The notes under the pieces: model-generated | What the model was told of the DNA's origin: nothing | Seen by the model: only the letters and a program-made list of their open reading frames with translations | Database searches by the model: none | NCBI GenBank assembly: GCA_010909725.1 | Contig: JAACMV010000028.1 | Location: forward strand, 124,001-188,000 | Direction: 5' to 3' | DNA from: Picochlorum sp. 'celeri' | Lineage: Eukaryota; Chlorophyta; Trebouxiophyceae | Length of the DNA: 64,000 nt | Shown here: one piece after another, positions 39,936 through 50,177 of the stretch | How positions within the stretch are numbered: position 1 is the first letter of the stretch | Layout: every line of letters starts with the position of its first letter | Program-made: the position numbers and the translations under genes

Positions 39936-41244
39936 CTGCAGGAATGTATGTCACATATACCGTGGTGAACTCCCCTCCATGACAGTGATGCACTGGGAAG
40001 AAGGATTCGTGGGCTTGAGAAATACCATGTTGTGTATATATAGGAAGAAGAAGTAATTCTGTAGACTTGATGAAATGGGCTTGCAATCAGAAACCAGTGG
40101 TTGCACCAACAGATGCTAAAACAACAGCAACAATGATGATGAGACCCAAAATGATGGCACAACACAGCCATTTGCGAGTTTTTCTTTGACTTTGTTTTGC
40201 TGCTTCCAAATGTGTCACCCCTCCCTTGACATGCTCTACACTCTTGGCAACCTGAACAGGAGATCAAACAAGCGAAATTGCATAGATTATACATACATGA
40301 TAGTGGGCTTGCAATTTCACAGACACATACACATGTGACATAAAATACCGTACCTGTGCTTCAATGTTATCAATCATCTGCCCTTGAGCTTCCACAAGAA
40401 CAGCCATATCCAAGAAAATCTGATGCAATTCCATCAAACTCTTCTCCAAATCCAATACAGCATCACGGCGCTCCCTAATCTCTGCGAGAGTGTCCAACAC
40501 ATACCCTCGCCCTTGTTCCATGATTGCATTTTGAAAAATCATCTCCCCTTCTCCCTCATCTATCATTCTTTCAATCTGCTCTTCAGACGCATGTTCTCCC
40601 GTCACCGTATACACACGTCTCTCAACTGTTTCTTTGTAATCATTTTGCAATTTGACACGAAGATCCTGGAACTCTCCCATCAACTCTTTCAACTTCTTTT
40701 TCAAAGCTCCAGTAATCGCAGTCCTTGTCCGCTCTGAAGCAGATCCCCGACCACACCCCTTCTTTTTCAATGCAACCGCATTCTGAGCATCCAAATCTTT
40801 CAAATACGTCTTGATCTGCTCCGCCTCCTTTGATATTGTATTTGCATCTTGCTGCATTTGCTCACGCAGCGCATGCACTTCAGCAGTCCTCACAGCAACC
40901 TTTGTCTTTTCGTTGCTATTCTCCAGCCGCTTCTGATATTCTTTAATATCCCCCATCAATGCCTTGATCAGAGCAACCTGTGCATAGAACTGATCCATAT
41001 CAGGATCCTTTCCATCAGTCACTGCTGGAGCTTCTATATCAAAAGAGGACTGACGCTTCTTACTCTTTCCCCCAGAACTTTTTGACCTCTTCCTGGACAG
41101 AGAAGACAACAACCCACGCCCACCAGAACCAGACTCCTCAGATGCCTGTTGCTGCTGTGCACTAGTAGTTGCAGAGGTACCAGCATGGTGCTCTTGTTCA
41201 GCCACAGGGGCATCCCCTCCACCCTGAGGATAATTCACATCCAT
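39774..41244 (-). CDS. Syntaxin (Qa-SNARE) with two alternative last exons
   Basis: Exon 1 is 41244-40354 (297 codons). It encodes a Ser/Gly/Gln-rich N-terminus, a three-helix Habc bundle, and the SNARE helix as far as LVEAQGQMIDNIEAQ, with the zero-layer Gln. It ends at a GTACGG donor in phase 0. Two downstream acceptors both continue the frame. Exon A is 40251-40087 (VAKSVEHVKGGVTHLEAAKQ, then a membrane anchor ending ASVGATTGF). Exon B is 39935-39774 (VNSSLAQVETGVTHLAAAKQ, anchor ending LAITLTK). Isoforms would be 351 and 350 aa. Each exon has its own stop, so they should be mutually exclusive. Qa-SNAREs of the SYP1 type drive plasma-membrane or endomembrane fusion. The head-to-head region also serves the ORF upstream of alpha-SNAP. 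Confidence 0.9.
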
Positions 41245-41699
41245 GTTAATCAATCAATACCAATATCATATCCCTCAGGGGCCATCAACGCACCTTTACA
41301 AGTCCAAGCAGATCGTTCATAATTGGTGGCACTACGTCTATCTATTGCAATTACCAGAACAGCTACTTGGCATATAGGTTTATAAAAGAATTGATCAATA
41401 CACTTGTTGAAGAGGACCCCAATATTCCTTGGAGATACCGATGGTCGGATGTTGTGAAAACTCCTAGATTAGATGGATTAAAAATCTCTCCGGCGAGTCT
41501 TCTAATGCCTCGTATGAACCCAGACATTCACCAGCAACTGATTAAAGATATTCCAGTTACACACTATCACCCCAGAATTCGTGACTACAGAGACTATATA
41601 TCAATCCATAGACAGAAAGAGAGCGTTTGTGATCTCATCGACCGTCAAGTGATAGAACCAACACAGGTGGCTGTCAAGATTGTCACAAACACATTCTAA
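41243..41699 (+). CDS. Unidentified ORF immediately upstream of alpha-SNAP
   Basis: A frame open from 41250 to the stop at 41697-41699 encodes a protein-like sequence (RFIKELINTLVEEDPNIPWR, YRWSDVVKTPRLDGLKISPA, MPRMNPDIHQQLIKDIPVTH). No ATG lies in this frame before 41505. One candidate start is the ATG at 41243 with an intron 41302-41377 (76 nt, phase 2, GTCCAA donor, which is weak), giving MLINQYQYHIPQGPSTHLYK-FIKEL. That ATG overlaps the syntaxin ATG on the other strand. The stop lies only 11 nt before the alpha-SNAP ATG. I do not recognise the product; it could be a bicistronic partner. Start and structure are unresolved. Confidence 0.45.
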
Positions 41700-41710
41700 A
41701 GTAGCACAGA

Positions 41711-42625
41711 ATGCTGTCAGAAAGCACTGGTGGCTCAGGTTCTACCTATGCGAACAAGGGTAAGGCTCTTGTAGGACAAGGTGACAGGAAACTGTTGAGT
41801 TTGGGTTGGTTTAGCAATAAATATGAGGATGCGGCAGAGTTGTTTGAACGTGGAGCGAATCAATTCAAGTTGGGTAAGATGTGGAAAGAGGCTGGTGAGA
41901 CGTACATGAAATTGGCTGATGTGAGCATGAAATTGGAGAGCAAGCATGATGCAGCATCAGCACTTGTAGAAGCTGCCAAAGCATTTCAAAAGTGCGAGGG
42001 GGAGAAGGAGAAGAGGAAAACAATTACCTGTTTGGAACGTGCAGTTTCTTTATATACAGACATGGGGAGATTAGGAATGGCTGCGCGGCAATTGAGAGAG
42101 ATTGCAGAGACTCTGGAAAAGGAAGAGAGTCATCAGGAATCAATGATGTTCTATGAGCAGGCAGCAGATTTGTTTTTTACGGATCATTCTACAGCAGAAT
42201 CGAATAAATGTTTATTAAAAGTGGCTCAATTCTCTGCCGAGGTGGGAAACTATCCCAGGGCTGTGGATATCTATGAGAATGTTGCCAAGGCTTCTGTGGA
42301 TAACAACTTGCTGCGCTTCAGTGCCAAGGGATACTTGCTGTTGGCGTGCTTGTGCCAAATGTGTTACATGGATCCTTCTGCTGTAGGGGACAAGGTAGAT
42401 CAGTACAAGGACATAGATTTCAATTTTGATGGGAGTCGAGAAGCCAAGCTTGTTGAGGAATGCGTTGCTGCTTTGACTGAGGGAGATTCAGATGCATTTT
42501 CTGCAGCAGTGGCAGAGTTTGATTCTTTGACGCGCCTCGATGCTTTCAAGACAGAATTATTGCTGAGGACAAAGAGAAAGATGACGGAAGCACCAGCATC
42601 AGATGATGAGGAAGACTTGACCTGA
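41711..42625 (+). CDS. Alpha-SNAP (NSF attachment protein)
   Basis: Intron-free, 304 aa, ATG at 41711. All-helical TPR-like protein that binds assembled SNARE bundles and recruits NSF for disassembly. Landmarks: FSNKYEDAAELFERGANQFKL, KMWKEAGETYMKLADVSM, EQAADLFFTDHSTAESNKCL and PRAVDIYENVAKASV. The C-terminal segment LDAFKTELLLRTKRKM, required in the family for NSF stimulation, is followed by the usual acidic end (SDDEEDLT). Length matches yeast and animal alpha-SNAP (292-295 aa). It is a functional partner of the syntaxin encoded 0.5 kb away. TGTAA follows the stop by about 40 nt. Confidence 0.95.
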   Translation: MLSESTGGSGSTYANKGKALVGQGDRKLLSLGWFSNKYEDAAELFERGANQFKLGKMWKEAGETYMKLADVSMKLESKHDAASALVEAAKAFQKCEGEKEKRKTITCLERAVSLYTDMGRLGMAARQLREIAETLEKEESHQESMMFYEQAADLFFTDHSTAESNKCLLKVAQFSAEVGNYPRAVDIYENVAKASVDNNLLRFSAKGYLLLACLCQMCYMDPSAVGDKVDQYKDIDFNFDGSREAKLVEECVAALTEGDSDAFSAAVAEFDSLTRLDAFKTELLLRTKRKMTEAPASDDEEDLT

Positions 42626-42723
42626 TGATGTGGCCATCATTCATCATGCAGTAATAATTTGTTGCATGTAAGTACATATTTCTGCTTATGTATAGAGTAA
42701 CGACTATAATAATAATAATAATA

Positions 42724-42744
42724 CATCATCATCATCATCATCAT
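42724..42744. repeat. (CAT)7 microsatellite
   Basis: Seven tandem CAT units between the convergent alpha-SNAP and dienoyl-CoA reductase genes. Confidence 0.9.
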
Positions 42745-42771
42745 ATGAATGCATACCCATTACAGTATATA

Positions 42772-43716
42772 TTATAGTTTACTTTGAGCCACGCCTGTCT
42801 TTCTAGAGGTGGATTCAACAGCTCTTGATGTTGCCAGCACCTTTTCTCTTGGGATCAGTGGTTCTCTATGCATCCATTCGCCACCATCAACCACCATTGT
42901 ATGTCCATTCATAAATGATGCGCCCTCAGAGCATAGATAGATGACCGCCATGGCAATGTCCCATGCGCGCCCAGGATGCCCAACAGGTATCCTGTCCTTC
43001 CATAATGCATTCAAGGCCTTTTCCTCCCCAGGGGCGAGTTTCTTCAACCCCGCTGTCCCTTCAATAGGACCTGGAGCTACTCCGTTCACTCGAACACCAT
43101 ATCCACCCCATTCTAAAGCCAGCGTTCTAGTTAATGAGTCTACTGCTGCTTTTGCTGCAGATGCGTGAGCCTGATACCATGTAGCACCATAATGCAAGGT
43201 TGCAGAAATATTCACAATTGAACCCGACCCTGATGCTTTAAGACAAGTCAATGCTGCCCTGGAAGCATTAAATGTACCCAGGGCATCAATATCCATGACA
43301 GTACGAAACCCATTCGAACTCAATTGCTCTGCAGCTGCAAGAAAGTTGCCTGCAGCACAATTCACAAGAACATCGATTCGATGGCATTTGGCCTGTGTCT
43401 CTTCCACCATTCTCTGACAGTCTGAATACTTTCGAACGTCCCCCTACAGCCACACAGCCACGGTGACGAATAAATACCCAGCAAGTTGTAGCAAGTTCAG
43501 AAGACCCACCTGAACAAACATGGCGTCGATGCCCAGGCCCCTCAGAGTGTCACACGCAGATTCTAATACATTAGATCGCCTACCACTAATCGTTATAGTA
43601 GCTCCATGAAGCCCCAGCTGTTTGGCAATCTCGAACCCTATTCCGGAACCACCGCCTGTGACAATTGCAACTTTCCCCGAGAGAATATCCTGCCTGTATG
43701 GCGATTGATCCGACAT
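42772..43716 (-). CDS. DECR2: Peroxisomal 2,4-dienoyl-CoA reductase (SDR family)
   Basis: Two exons, 43716-43510 and 43443-42772, with a 66-nt intron (GTGGGT...TGTAG, phase 0); 292 aa. The NADP-binding motif is VTGGGSGIGFEIAKQLG, with SGRRSNVLE and VNCAAGNFLA. The catalytic region NISATLHYGATWYQAHASAAKAAV has the DECR pattern with a Lys but no classical YxxxK Tyr. RVNGVAPGPIEGTAGL follows, as in DECR2. The protein ends in Ser-Lys-Leu, a canonical PTS1 signal, placing it in peroxisomes. It reduces dienoyl-CoA intermediates during beta-oxidation of unsaturated fatty acids. Splicing restores FVQ-GDVRKYSDCQRMV. Confidence 0.94.
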
Positions 43717-43967
43717 TACAATGATTTAAAACTATTATGAAATTCTATGTGATAGATCGGAGGCATTGGGGCGAATCTGATGAAAAACAATGTCGGTTGC
43801 TTTTTTCCTCTCAACATCAGAATGAGTTCACTTGAGGGGGGAAAAAAGGTCTGACTCAGCGATTGATGATGATTCCATACCAAGGCAACCATCATCAAAG
43901 CATAGTAGTCCATGTCTTCATTGATGAGGGTGGAATCCATGTTACATATGGGGTGACCGATGTATTC

Positions 43968-45729
43968 TCAGTTACTGTTCACCATGCATATTCTAGACGC
44001 ATTGCAAGACTGTAATGTTTGGTCCCACACATGTTCCCAGCGTTTCATCCAGGTATCTTTATTAAATAAGCCGTACTTTTGAAGAAGTGTTGCTACTTTT
44101 TCAGAGTCCGGTCGAGCCATTTCTACCAGGGTTCTGTATTGTCTTCGTTTCATGGGAGACCCCCCAGAATCTTTTCGAGTGTTGACATTGTACAACTGTA
44201 CATTTTCTGGGAGGGTCGGGTCCATGCCTAAAAACTCCTTCAACCGTCTCATGACGGCATCTGTTTTTTCTACGAATTCCTCGAATTGTATGACGTGAAT
44301 TTGGCGGGCTGGCCATACTTTCAGCCAGCCTTCCAGAGGAATTGCGTAGTGCCCTGTGTAGGCTGACGGCGTCAAGTGGGGGTAGAGGCAGTCGAATAAC
44401 TCTTCATTCTCGTCACAAGCGATTCTGTTATCTTTGTGAGTTGAGACTCTGACACCTTTCTGGGTCCACATCCGTGTGTATGATATCACCCGTGATATGG
44501 GCTCTCTCATCATCACAACGATTTTCAGCCATGGAAACACCTTTCTGATTTCCCTCGCAAGCTCTTCTCCTTTCCATGCGTAGTCAACCGAGGCATCGAC
44601 GGTGGCAGAGAGCAGGCCATCTTCTGCAGCATCTTTAATCCGGAGAAAATTTTGAATGTAATCTTGCGTGCTATTTGCCTTGCAATTACTGTCGTTCCAG
44701 GACTTTTGACACGCAGTGAAATAGTGTGCCTCCTTCAGGATGCTGGGAAGGTACTCTGGATGCCCTCTGAGATAATGGTTGACACTCGTCGTTGCGCACT
44801 TTTGAAAGCCTATCAGGAAGAAATGAGGGGCGTTGAATTTTGTTTTTCCTTTCAGTTTCTTGTGGGATGCCTGAATACAGGAAATGGTGGAGCATGTCTT
44901 CAAATGTTCCAGAGCCTCTCTGGTTTCCTGATCAAACATGGACTCCTCGTCATCAGAGTCTTCCTCATACTCGTCCTTTGAATCCAAGCGAAGATCAGAA
45001 ACATCCGTGAAGTCTTCATAGACGTATTCTTGGCTATCATCCTCCAAATTGTAACTCACCTCTTCTTCATAGTCTTCATTGTTGTTCCTGAGCTGTCCAG
45101 GAGGAAACTTGGTCTTGTGCGTTGGATCACCTGCCTGCTCATGTTTATTGTCATTATTCAAATTCATAGGAGGATTAGTGCCTTCATTAGTATGGCTAGA
45201 TAATTCAGAAGACACAGGATTGCTTTGACTGGCCGATTCAGAACCGTTGGATCCATCTGGTGTGATGTCTTTGGACCCAGTATCTGGTGGGTGGGTGGCA
45301 GATATTGTACCAGCCCACTCTTCGCCATTTACATAGGTCCGGTGGTCAATTTCCTTGGACTTTTGAGATATTATTTCGGTTCTTGCGGACTGAAAGTCTC
45401 TATGTGACGCCCCACTCTCCCAATTTTCAACAACATTTGCTAGGTACACACTCTCTCTCCTGCAAGTACAGAATGATATTGTAACGAGAGCCATTGATGC
45501 GTCGACTATTGTCAAAAGAGTCGTACTTTAATGCTCCTAGTAGAGCGACCACTGTGAGCAGAGACAAAAGGAAGAAAACTAACACTTTAATTCTCCTGCA
45601 CCCAGAATTCCACGGAGGAGGTTAGTTGAAAACTCGCTTGAGCTTGCAACTGCCAAAATCCACACTGTAACCCGATAAATGTGCATATTACTCTCAAACA
45701 TACCTATATTTTATCGAATGGGGCTTCAT
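43968..45729 (-). CDS. Type II membrane carbohydrate sulfotransferase, catalytic motifs intact
   Basis: Three exons: 45729-45704 (26 nt), 45595-45527 (69 nt) and 45459-43968. Introns are 108 nt (GTATGT) and 67 nt (GTACGA), both phase 2; 528 aa. The tiny first exon and second exon give MKPHSIKYRR plus the signal anchor IKVLVFFLLSLLTVVALLG. An acidic stem of about 190 residues follows. The sulfotransferase domain spans about 235-520: PAPS 5'-phosphosulfate loop FFLIGFQKCATTSVNHYL, then PEYLPSILKEAHYF, the 3'-phosphate motif VVMMREPISRVISYTRMW and WPARQIHVIQFEEFV. Expected to be a Golgi enzyme that sulfates glycans or a protein. The closest paralogue is the next gene. Confidence 0.9.
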
Positions 45730-46125
45730 TATCCTAGTCTATGATGTTTTCACGCTTTGTCAAGGAGCAGAACCTCGTAGATCAGAGAAGCAGCGTGCGC
45801 ATTCCAATGATTGGGGATCAAATAGGGACACTAACATTATATACAATGATTAAATGATAAATTATCCATCTTTATGGCGATTCTACAAGCACAAGGCACA
45901 AGAAGGGCGGTGCGAGGAAATCTGTTACAAGAGCGCGTGCAGGGTCGGATAAACTGCCAATCGGGAGCTTCTGTGTACCTGGGTATCTGGGACATCTGGA
46001 GCAGTTGATACGATGAGTGCACTGCACTTAAGGTCAGCGATCCATACAAAGTATGTGTTTTTGATATCCCACTCAATGCAATGAGATCAAGGCATCGACA
46101 ATCGATATGTCATGATTACAAGGCA
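45730..46125. other. Spacer between the two sulfotransferase genes
   Basis: Holds the promoter of the downstream sulfotransferase gene. An 80-codon minus-strand ORF (45837-46076) shows no protein-like features and is not called. Confidence 0.5.
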
Positions 46126-47749
46126 TCAAGAATAATGCAGTACTGGTGGCGGCTGTACCTCAGCTTCTACTTTGCAGATATCAACGTCATTACAGTTCGC
46201 AAGAACCTTCTCCCAGCCAGCTTCCCATCGAGATAGCCAGGACTTCTTACCAATGAGACCGTGATGGTGCAGAAGAGATAGAGTCCTCTCGACATCTGAT
46301 TCAATCAGCCTCAGGAGTTTCATATACTGACCCCTGCGGAAGTCTGTTTCTACCACATCCAGCCCTTTCAAGGAAAACTTTCCCACTAACTCTGCTACAT
46401 TTGCACCAATAAAGTATTTGAGATCAAACATGACTTTATCCGGCGCTTCCAAGAGTTCCTCATACTGAACGACATGAATCTGCTCCTTGGGGAAAGTTAT
46501 CAACCAATCCTCAAGAGGCTGTGAATAGTTGCTATCGATGAGTCCTGGAGCTGCAATATATTATACACTCATCATATCCGAGATGTATGTAAGATCGTCT
46601 ATTCCATGCATACGTACCCATGTACTCCTGAATGCACCCCAGGATTTTCCGCTTGGGGTCACAATCATATACAACAGTGCCATCTGCAAATCAAGAAAAA
46701 AAATCAAAACAGATATCCGCTCGTGACTAAGATTATTCTACAATAACATACTTTCTAATCTTCTCGTTATCTTTGATAAAATTCGTGTGATGGGATCTCG
46801 AATGACAATGACTACTTTCAACCATGGAAAATAACGGTACAATCTCCGTGCCAGTGGGCCACCAGCTAATACATAGTCGGTCGAAGCATCTACGGTGATC
46901 ATTTCTAGTGACTTATCAGCTGCTGCACTCGCCTTTAGAACTTTCTGGACATATTCCTTTTCAGAGCCAACGTTGCATCCCTCAGCTTCAACATCAGGTC
47001 CCTTTTCTGTTTGACAAGCGTTGAACCATGATGATCCATGGGCAGTAATGGAACCATCAAACTCTGAATGCTGATTTAAATGTTTGATGATCTGCTGCAC
47101 CCCTGCATATGGATACCCAAGAAGGAAAAAGTGTGGAAAATTAAATGTTGTTCGTCCATCCAATTTCCCATGCACCCTAATAATGCAGCTCAAACGATCG
47201 CATCCCTTCAACTCTTCCAACACACTTTCGAGTGGATCCTCTTGAAACTCATTGAAAGGCCGAATAGGAGGCTGCGCCCTAAATGCTCGTGGAAAAGGAG
47301 GAGGTGGTGTACTAGACTCTTGTTCCTCTTCCTCATCTTCCACAGCCTCGGGTTCAATCGGCGATCTAATCGCGGTAAGATGAATCTCTTCTACAGATGT
47401 GTTTGCCATTGATCCTCCATCAATTGCTCCTTGTTGTTGATTTGTGAGACTGCTACCTGTGCTTGTCTCAACTGCGTCACTTTCTGGTGCACTGGAGGTC
47501 GCAAATTGAGTCCTGAGATCAAAAAGGTTTCATGTATGTCCATTTCATACATCTATAATTCACTATATTAATTAATGCACGTACCTAAAGAGTTGTCCAA
47601 CCAAAAGCAACAAGGGAACAAGCAACAAAAGGTAACGGCTGGTGTATCCGCTGCACGGCAATGACAATACAGGATCTTAGATGACAAAGAAATATTCTTT
47701 CTTGAGAAATAGTGGTATTTCTGTACCTTGTATGCTTGGACAGCCTCAT
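46126..47749 (-). CDS. Sulfotransferase paralogue with degenerate PAPS-binding loop
   Basis: Five exons: 47749-47727, 47650-47585, 47512-46752, 46683-46618 and 46550-46126, all in phase; 446 aa. The architecture copies the neighbour: a 23-nt first exon (MRLSKHTS), a second exon with the signal anchor YLLLLVPLLLLVGQLF, and a stem rich in Thr, Ser and Pro. The domain aligns block for block: FPHFFLLGYPYAGVQQIIKH, VDASTDYVLAGGPLA, FPWLKVVIVIRDPITRILSK and EQIHVVQYEELLEAPD. The 5'-PSB loop has lost the Lys and Thr pair present in the neighbour (GFQKCATTS against GYPYAGVQQ). The 3'-phosphate motif remains. It may be a pseudoenzyme or have altered chemistry. Confidence 0.85.
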
Positions 47750-47876
47750 GGTCGTTCGAGTTCGTGCTCACCGCGATCGGACGCTTCAACAACTACCTCT
47801 TCTCATATGAGAGAATTATACAGTTTCATAGACTTATTCTCTTTTATATATATTTGTAAAATAATTATTGGACAAC

Positions 47877-49796
47877 TCAGCCATTTTCTTGCCCTGAAGT
47901 GGGCGATGCGTACGCCTTTGCCTTGTGCTTTGGGGTGAATGTGAAATTCTTGGGTGTCTTTCCGAGGAACATTTCAGAGATCATGATCCAATCTCGTGGA
48001 TCTGGACTTCCTAACAATGTTTCCAGATCAGAGCGACCGACGAAAGAAGCTGGTCTCCAGTTTGACTTTTGTGGCAACACTTCTAGCAGCCCTGATGGGA
48101 CGTATCGATGGGCAAAGGAGAGCCATTCCAGCAGGAAACGTCTACAGTTTTCCACCCCTCGCGAATCGCTCCCCCAATGCTCCAACCCATTCTTCACGAA
48201 TCTCTTGACTATATCTAGTCGTTCTGATGCGCTAATGTCCCAATCCCTCTTCTCCTTGATTTCGGTGAATATCCAGGGTTTGACTAGTGCCCCTCGAGCC
48301 ACGTAGGTTGTGACAACATCACTAGCTACATCCTCAGACTGCAATGCATCTACATGATCCTGCCAAGAGAAAACATCCCCATTTCCTACTACTTGAATAT
48401 GAGGGCTTGTCTGTGCCGCTTCGCGTGCACAGTATTTGATATAATTCCAGTCAGCAGGCTTGCTGTACCGCTGCTCCCTAGTTCTGCCATGCAATGTGAC
48501 TGCGGAGGCACCCCACTCACTCAATTTCGGTATCAATGTATGGGCAACATCTTGACCTTCGTGGTAACCACGCCTCATTTTCACAGTCACAGGCTTACTC
48601 AATACAGAAGATACTCCCTTGACAATTTGCTCCAAGTACTGAGGTCGCTTCAGACAAGCTGAGCCAGCCCCCTTGTTTACTACCAAGTCAATAGGACAGC
48701 CACAATTGATGTCTACAAAGTCAACATCACAGTTGTCTTCAATCATCTGAGCGCATCGCGTCATCGAGTCCGGGAATGCCCCACAAATCTGAACACCAAA
48801 ACAATCCTCATCTGGGTGTCGTCGCAGCAGTGCCCACTCAGATGTTTGGCCCTGCAAAAGATTCGTTGCCATCGCCATTTCCCCGCACGTTATATCTGCT
48901 CCTAAAGACTTACAAAGCCTTCTAAACGGAAGATTACCCACGGTGGTCAAAGGAGCCAGGAAAGTTTTTCCTCTGGCATCAAAGATTTTCCTCGTACCGT
49001 CCCTGGATTTCTTGTGTCCTACATCATGACACCCTTCCTGGGCGCTCTTCTGCATTTTATGGGGAGTATTTGCTGGACCATTATCCGTGTCGTTTCTCTT
49101 TTTAGACTGGTTTGATTTCTTCACCATGGAATTCTTGATACCCAGAGACTCTAGGATTCTATCAGATTGAGTAAAGTCATAACAGCGTTTCCTCAGTTTT
49201 GTTTGCAATTCTTTATCCAGGTGATTCAGAGACGATAATGCAACTAGACTAGATCCCCCCACGTCAATGGTATGGTCTGGAATACTTCCATCATTCATCC
49301 ACCATTCTGTTCCAGAAATGCCATCCAAAGAAAAAAGCTTGTCAGGAGGTTGAGCCTCTTGGAGATCATCCGCAACGCCCTTGTGAGTAGACGCGAATCG
49401 ACACGTCCAACCATGAGGACATATTCCTCCATTTGAACCAAAAGGACATTGCCCAGGTAAATCCTTCTCCTTCTCCTCAAGAAACACCTTCAGATCGTGT
49501 CCATAACGACAGGACTCTGTTCTCATACAAGTCTCTCCCCGAGCCACTGACGGACACAAATGCTTCTTTGCTTGCTCCATTTTGTTCTTCTTGGCCTGTT
49601 TCTTACTCAGACGCTGGTTCTCATCCATCGAGAAGTCCTCACCCCCTCTATTTCCCACATGCCTCCAGAATGGAACCGCACTGGTTGCCATTTTGAGATG
49701 ACTCTGCTTCACAGGAGCATCTGAGCGCTCACTGCAACGTTTCAAGTATGCATCCCTACTTAATTCTTGGACACAAAGTTTCTCTGCGTCAGCCAT
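47877..49796 (-). CDS. DUS3: tRNA-dihydrouridine(47) synthase DUS3
   Basis: Intron-free, 639 aa, ATG at 49796. Two CCCH zinc fingers lie near residues 80-150 (HLCPSVARGETCMRTESCRY with GH, and CPFGSNGGICPHGWTC). The FMN-dependent DUS barrel begins near residue 270: KTFLAPLTTVGNLPFRRLCK, ADITCGEMAM, FVDINCGCPIDLVVNKGAGS (active-site Cys), VTVKMRRGYHEG, ALTLHGRTREQRY-like SAVTLHGRTREQRYSK and VVGNGDVFSWQD. The helical C-terminal domain follows. The enzyme reduces U47 in cytosolic tRNAs and probably some mRNAs. Domain order and length match eukaryotic Dus3. Confidence 0.95.
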   Translation of the reverse strand: MADAEKLCVQELSRDAYLKRCSERSDAPVKQSHLKMATSAVPFWRHVGNRGGEDFSMDENQRLSKKQAKKNKMEQAKKHLCPSVARGETCMRTESCRYGHDLKVFLEEKEKDLPGQCPFGSNGGICPHGWTCRFASTHKGVADDLQEAQPPDKLFSLDGISGTEWWMNDGSIPDHTIDVGGSSLVALSSLNHLDKELQTKLRKRCYDFTQSDRILESLGIKNSMVKKSNQSKKRNDTDNGPANTPHKMQKSAQEGCHDVGHKKSRDGTRKIFDARGKTFLAPLTTVGNLPFRRLCKSLGADITCGEMAMATNLLQGQTSEWALLRRHPDEDCFGVQICGAFPDSMTRCAQMIEDNCDVDFVDINCGCPIDLVVNKGAGSACLKRPQYLEQIVKGVSSVLSKPVTVKMRRGYHEGQDVAHTLIPKLSEWGASAVTLHGRTREQRYSKPADWNYIKYCAREAAQTSPHIQVVGNGDVFSWQDHVDALQSEDVASDVVTTYVARGALVKPWIFTEIKEKRDWDISASERLDIVKRFVKNGLEHWGSDSRGVENCRRFLLEWLSFAHRYVPSGLLEVLPQKSNWRPASFVGRSDLETLLGSPDPRDWIMISEMFLGKTPKNFTFTPKHKAKAYASPTSGQENG

Positions 49797-50177
49797 GTCG
49801 CTCTTCTAGAATGTACAGGTTTTCTTGACTCTAATTCGTCAACTCATGCATGTGGCTAAGCGAACTTGGCATGCCATCTGATGATGTGACACGCTACAAA
49901 CCTTTCAATTGACTCTTTATACACAATTATTTCGCCAATCTGATGCCACACAGGCGATTTGGATCATTATTGTGACAGTCTTCTAAGAAGAAAGTCAGAA
50001 TCATCGAATTACTTTGTCCCTGCAGAATCGATGTTGATATCCAACTTATCCTGGGCGATGCAAATCCAGTCCTACCCGAGACTTATCCTGTACAACAAAA
50101 TCGTTTGTTTCGCTGCGAGCATAGAATTCCCACGTCCTTGACTTATTATCTGAAATTGTCACATTTCAACAAGGAAA
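49797..50177. other. Divergent promoter region of DUS3 and the CP29 gene
   Basis: 381 bp. No ORF or RNA gene supported. It should contain the light-regulated promoter of the antenna gene, but I see no confident element. Confidence 0.5.

Noticed and set aside
45837..46076. 79-residue minus-strand ORF between the sulfotransferases
   Set aside because: No protein-like features and sits in a likely promoter.
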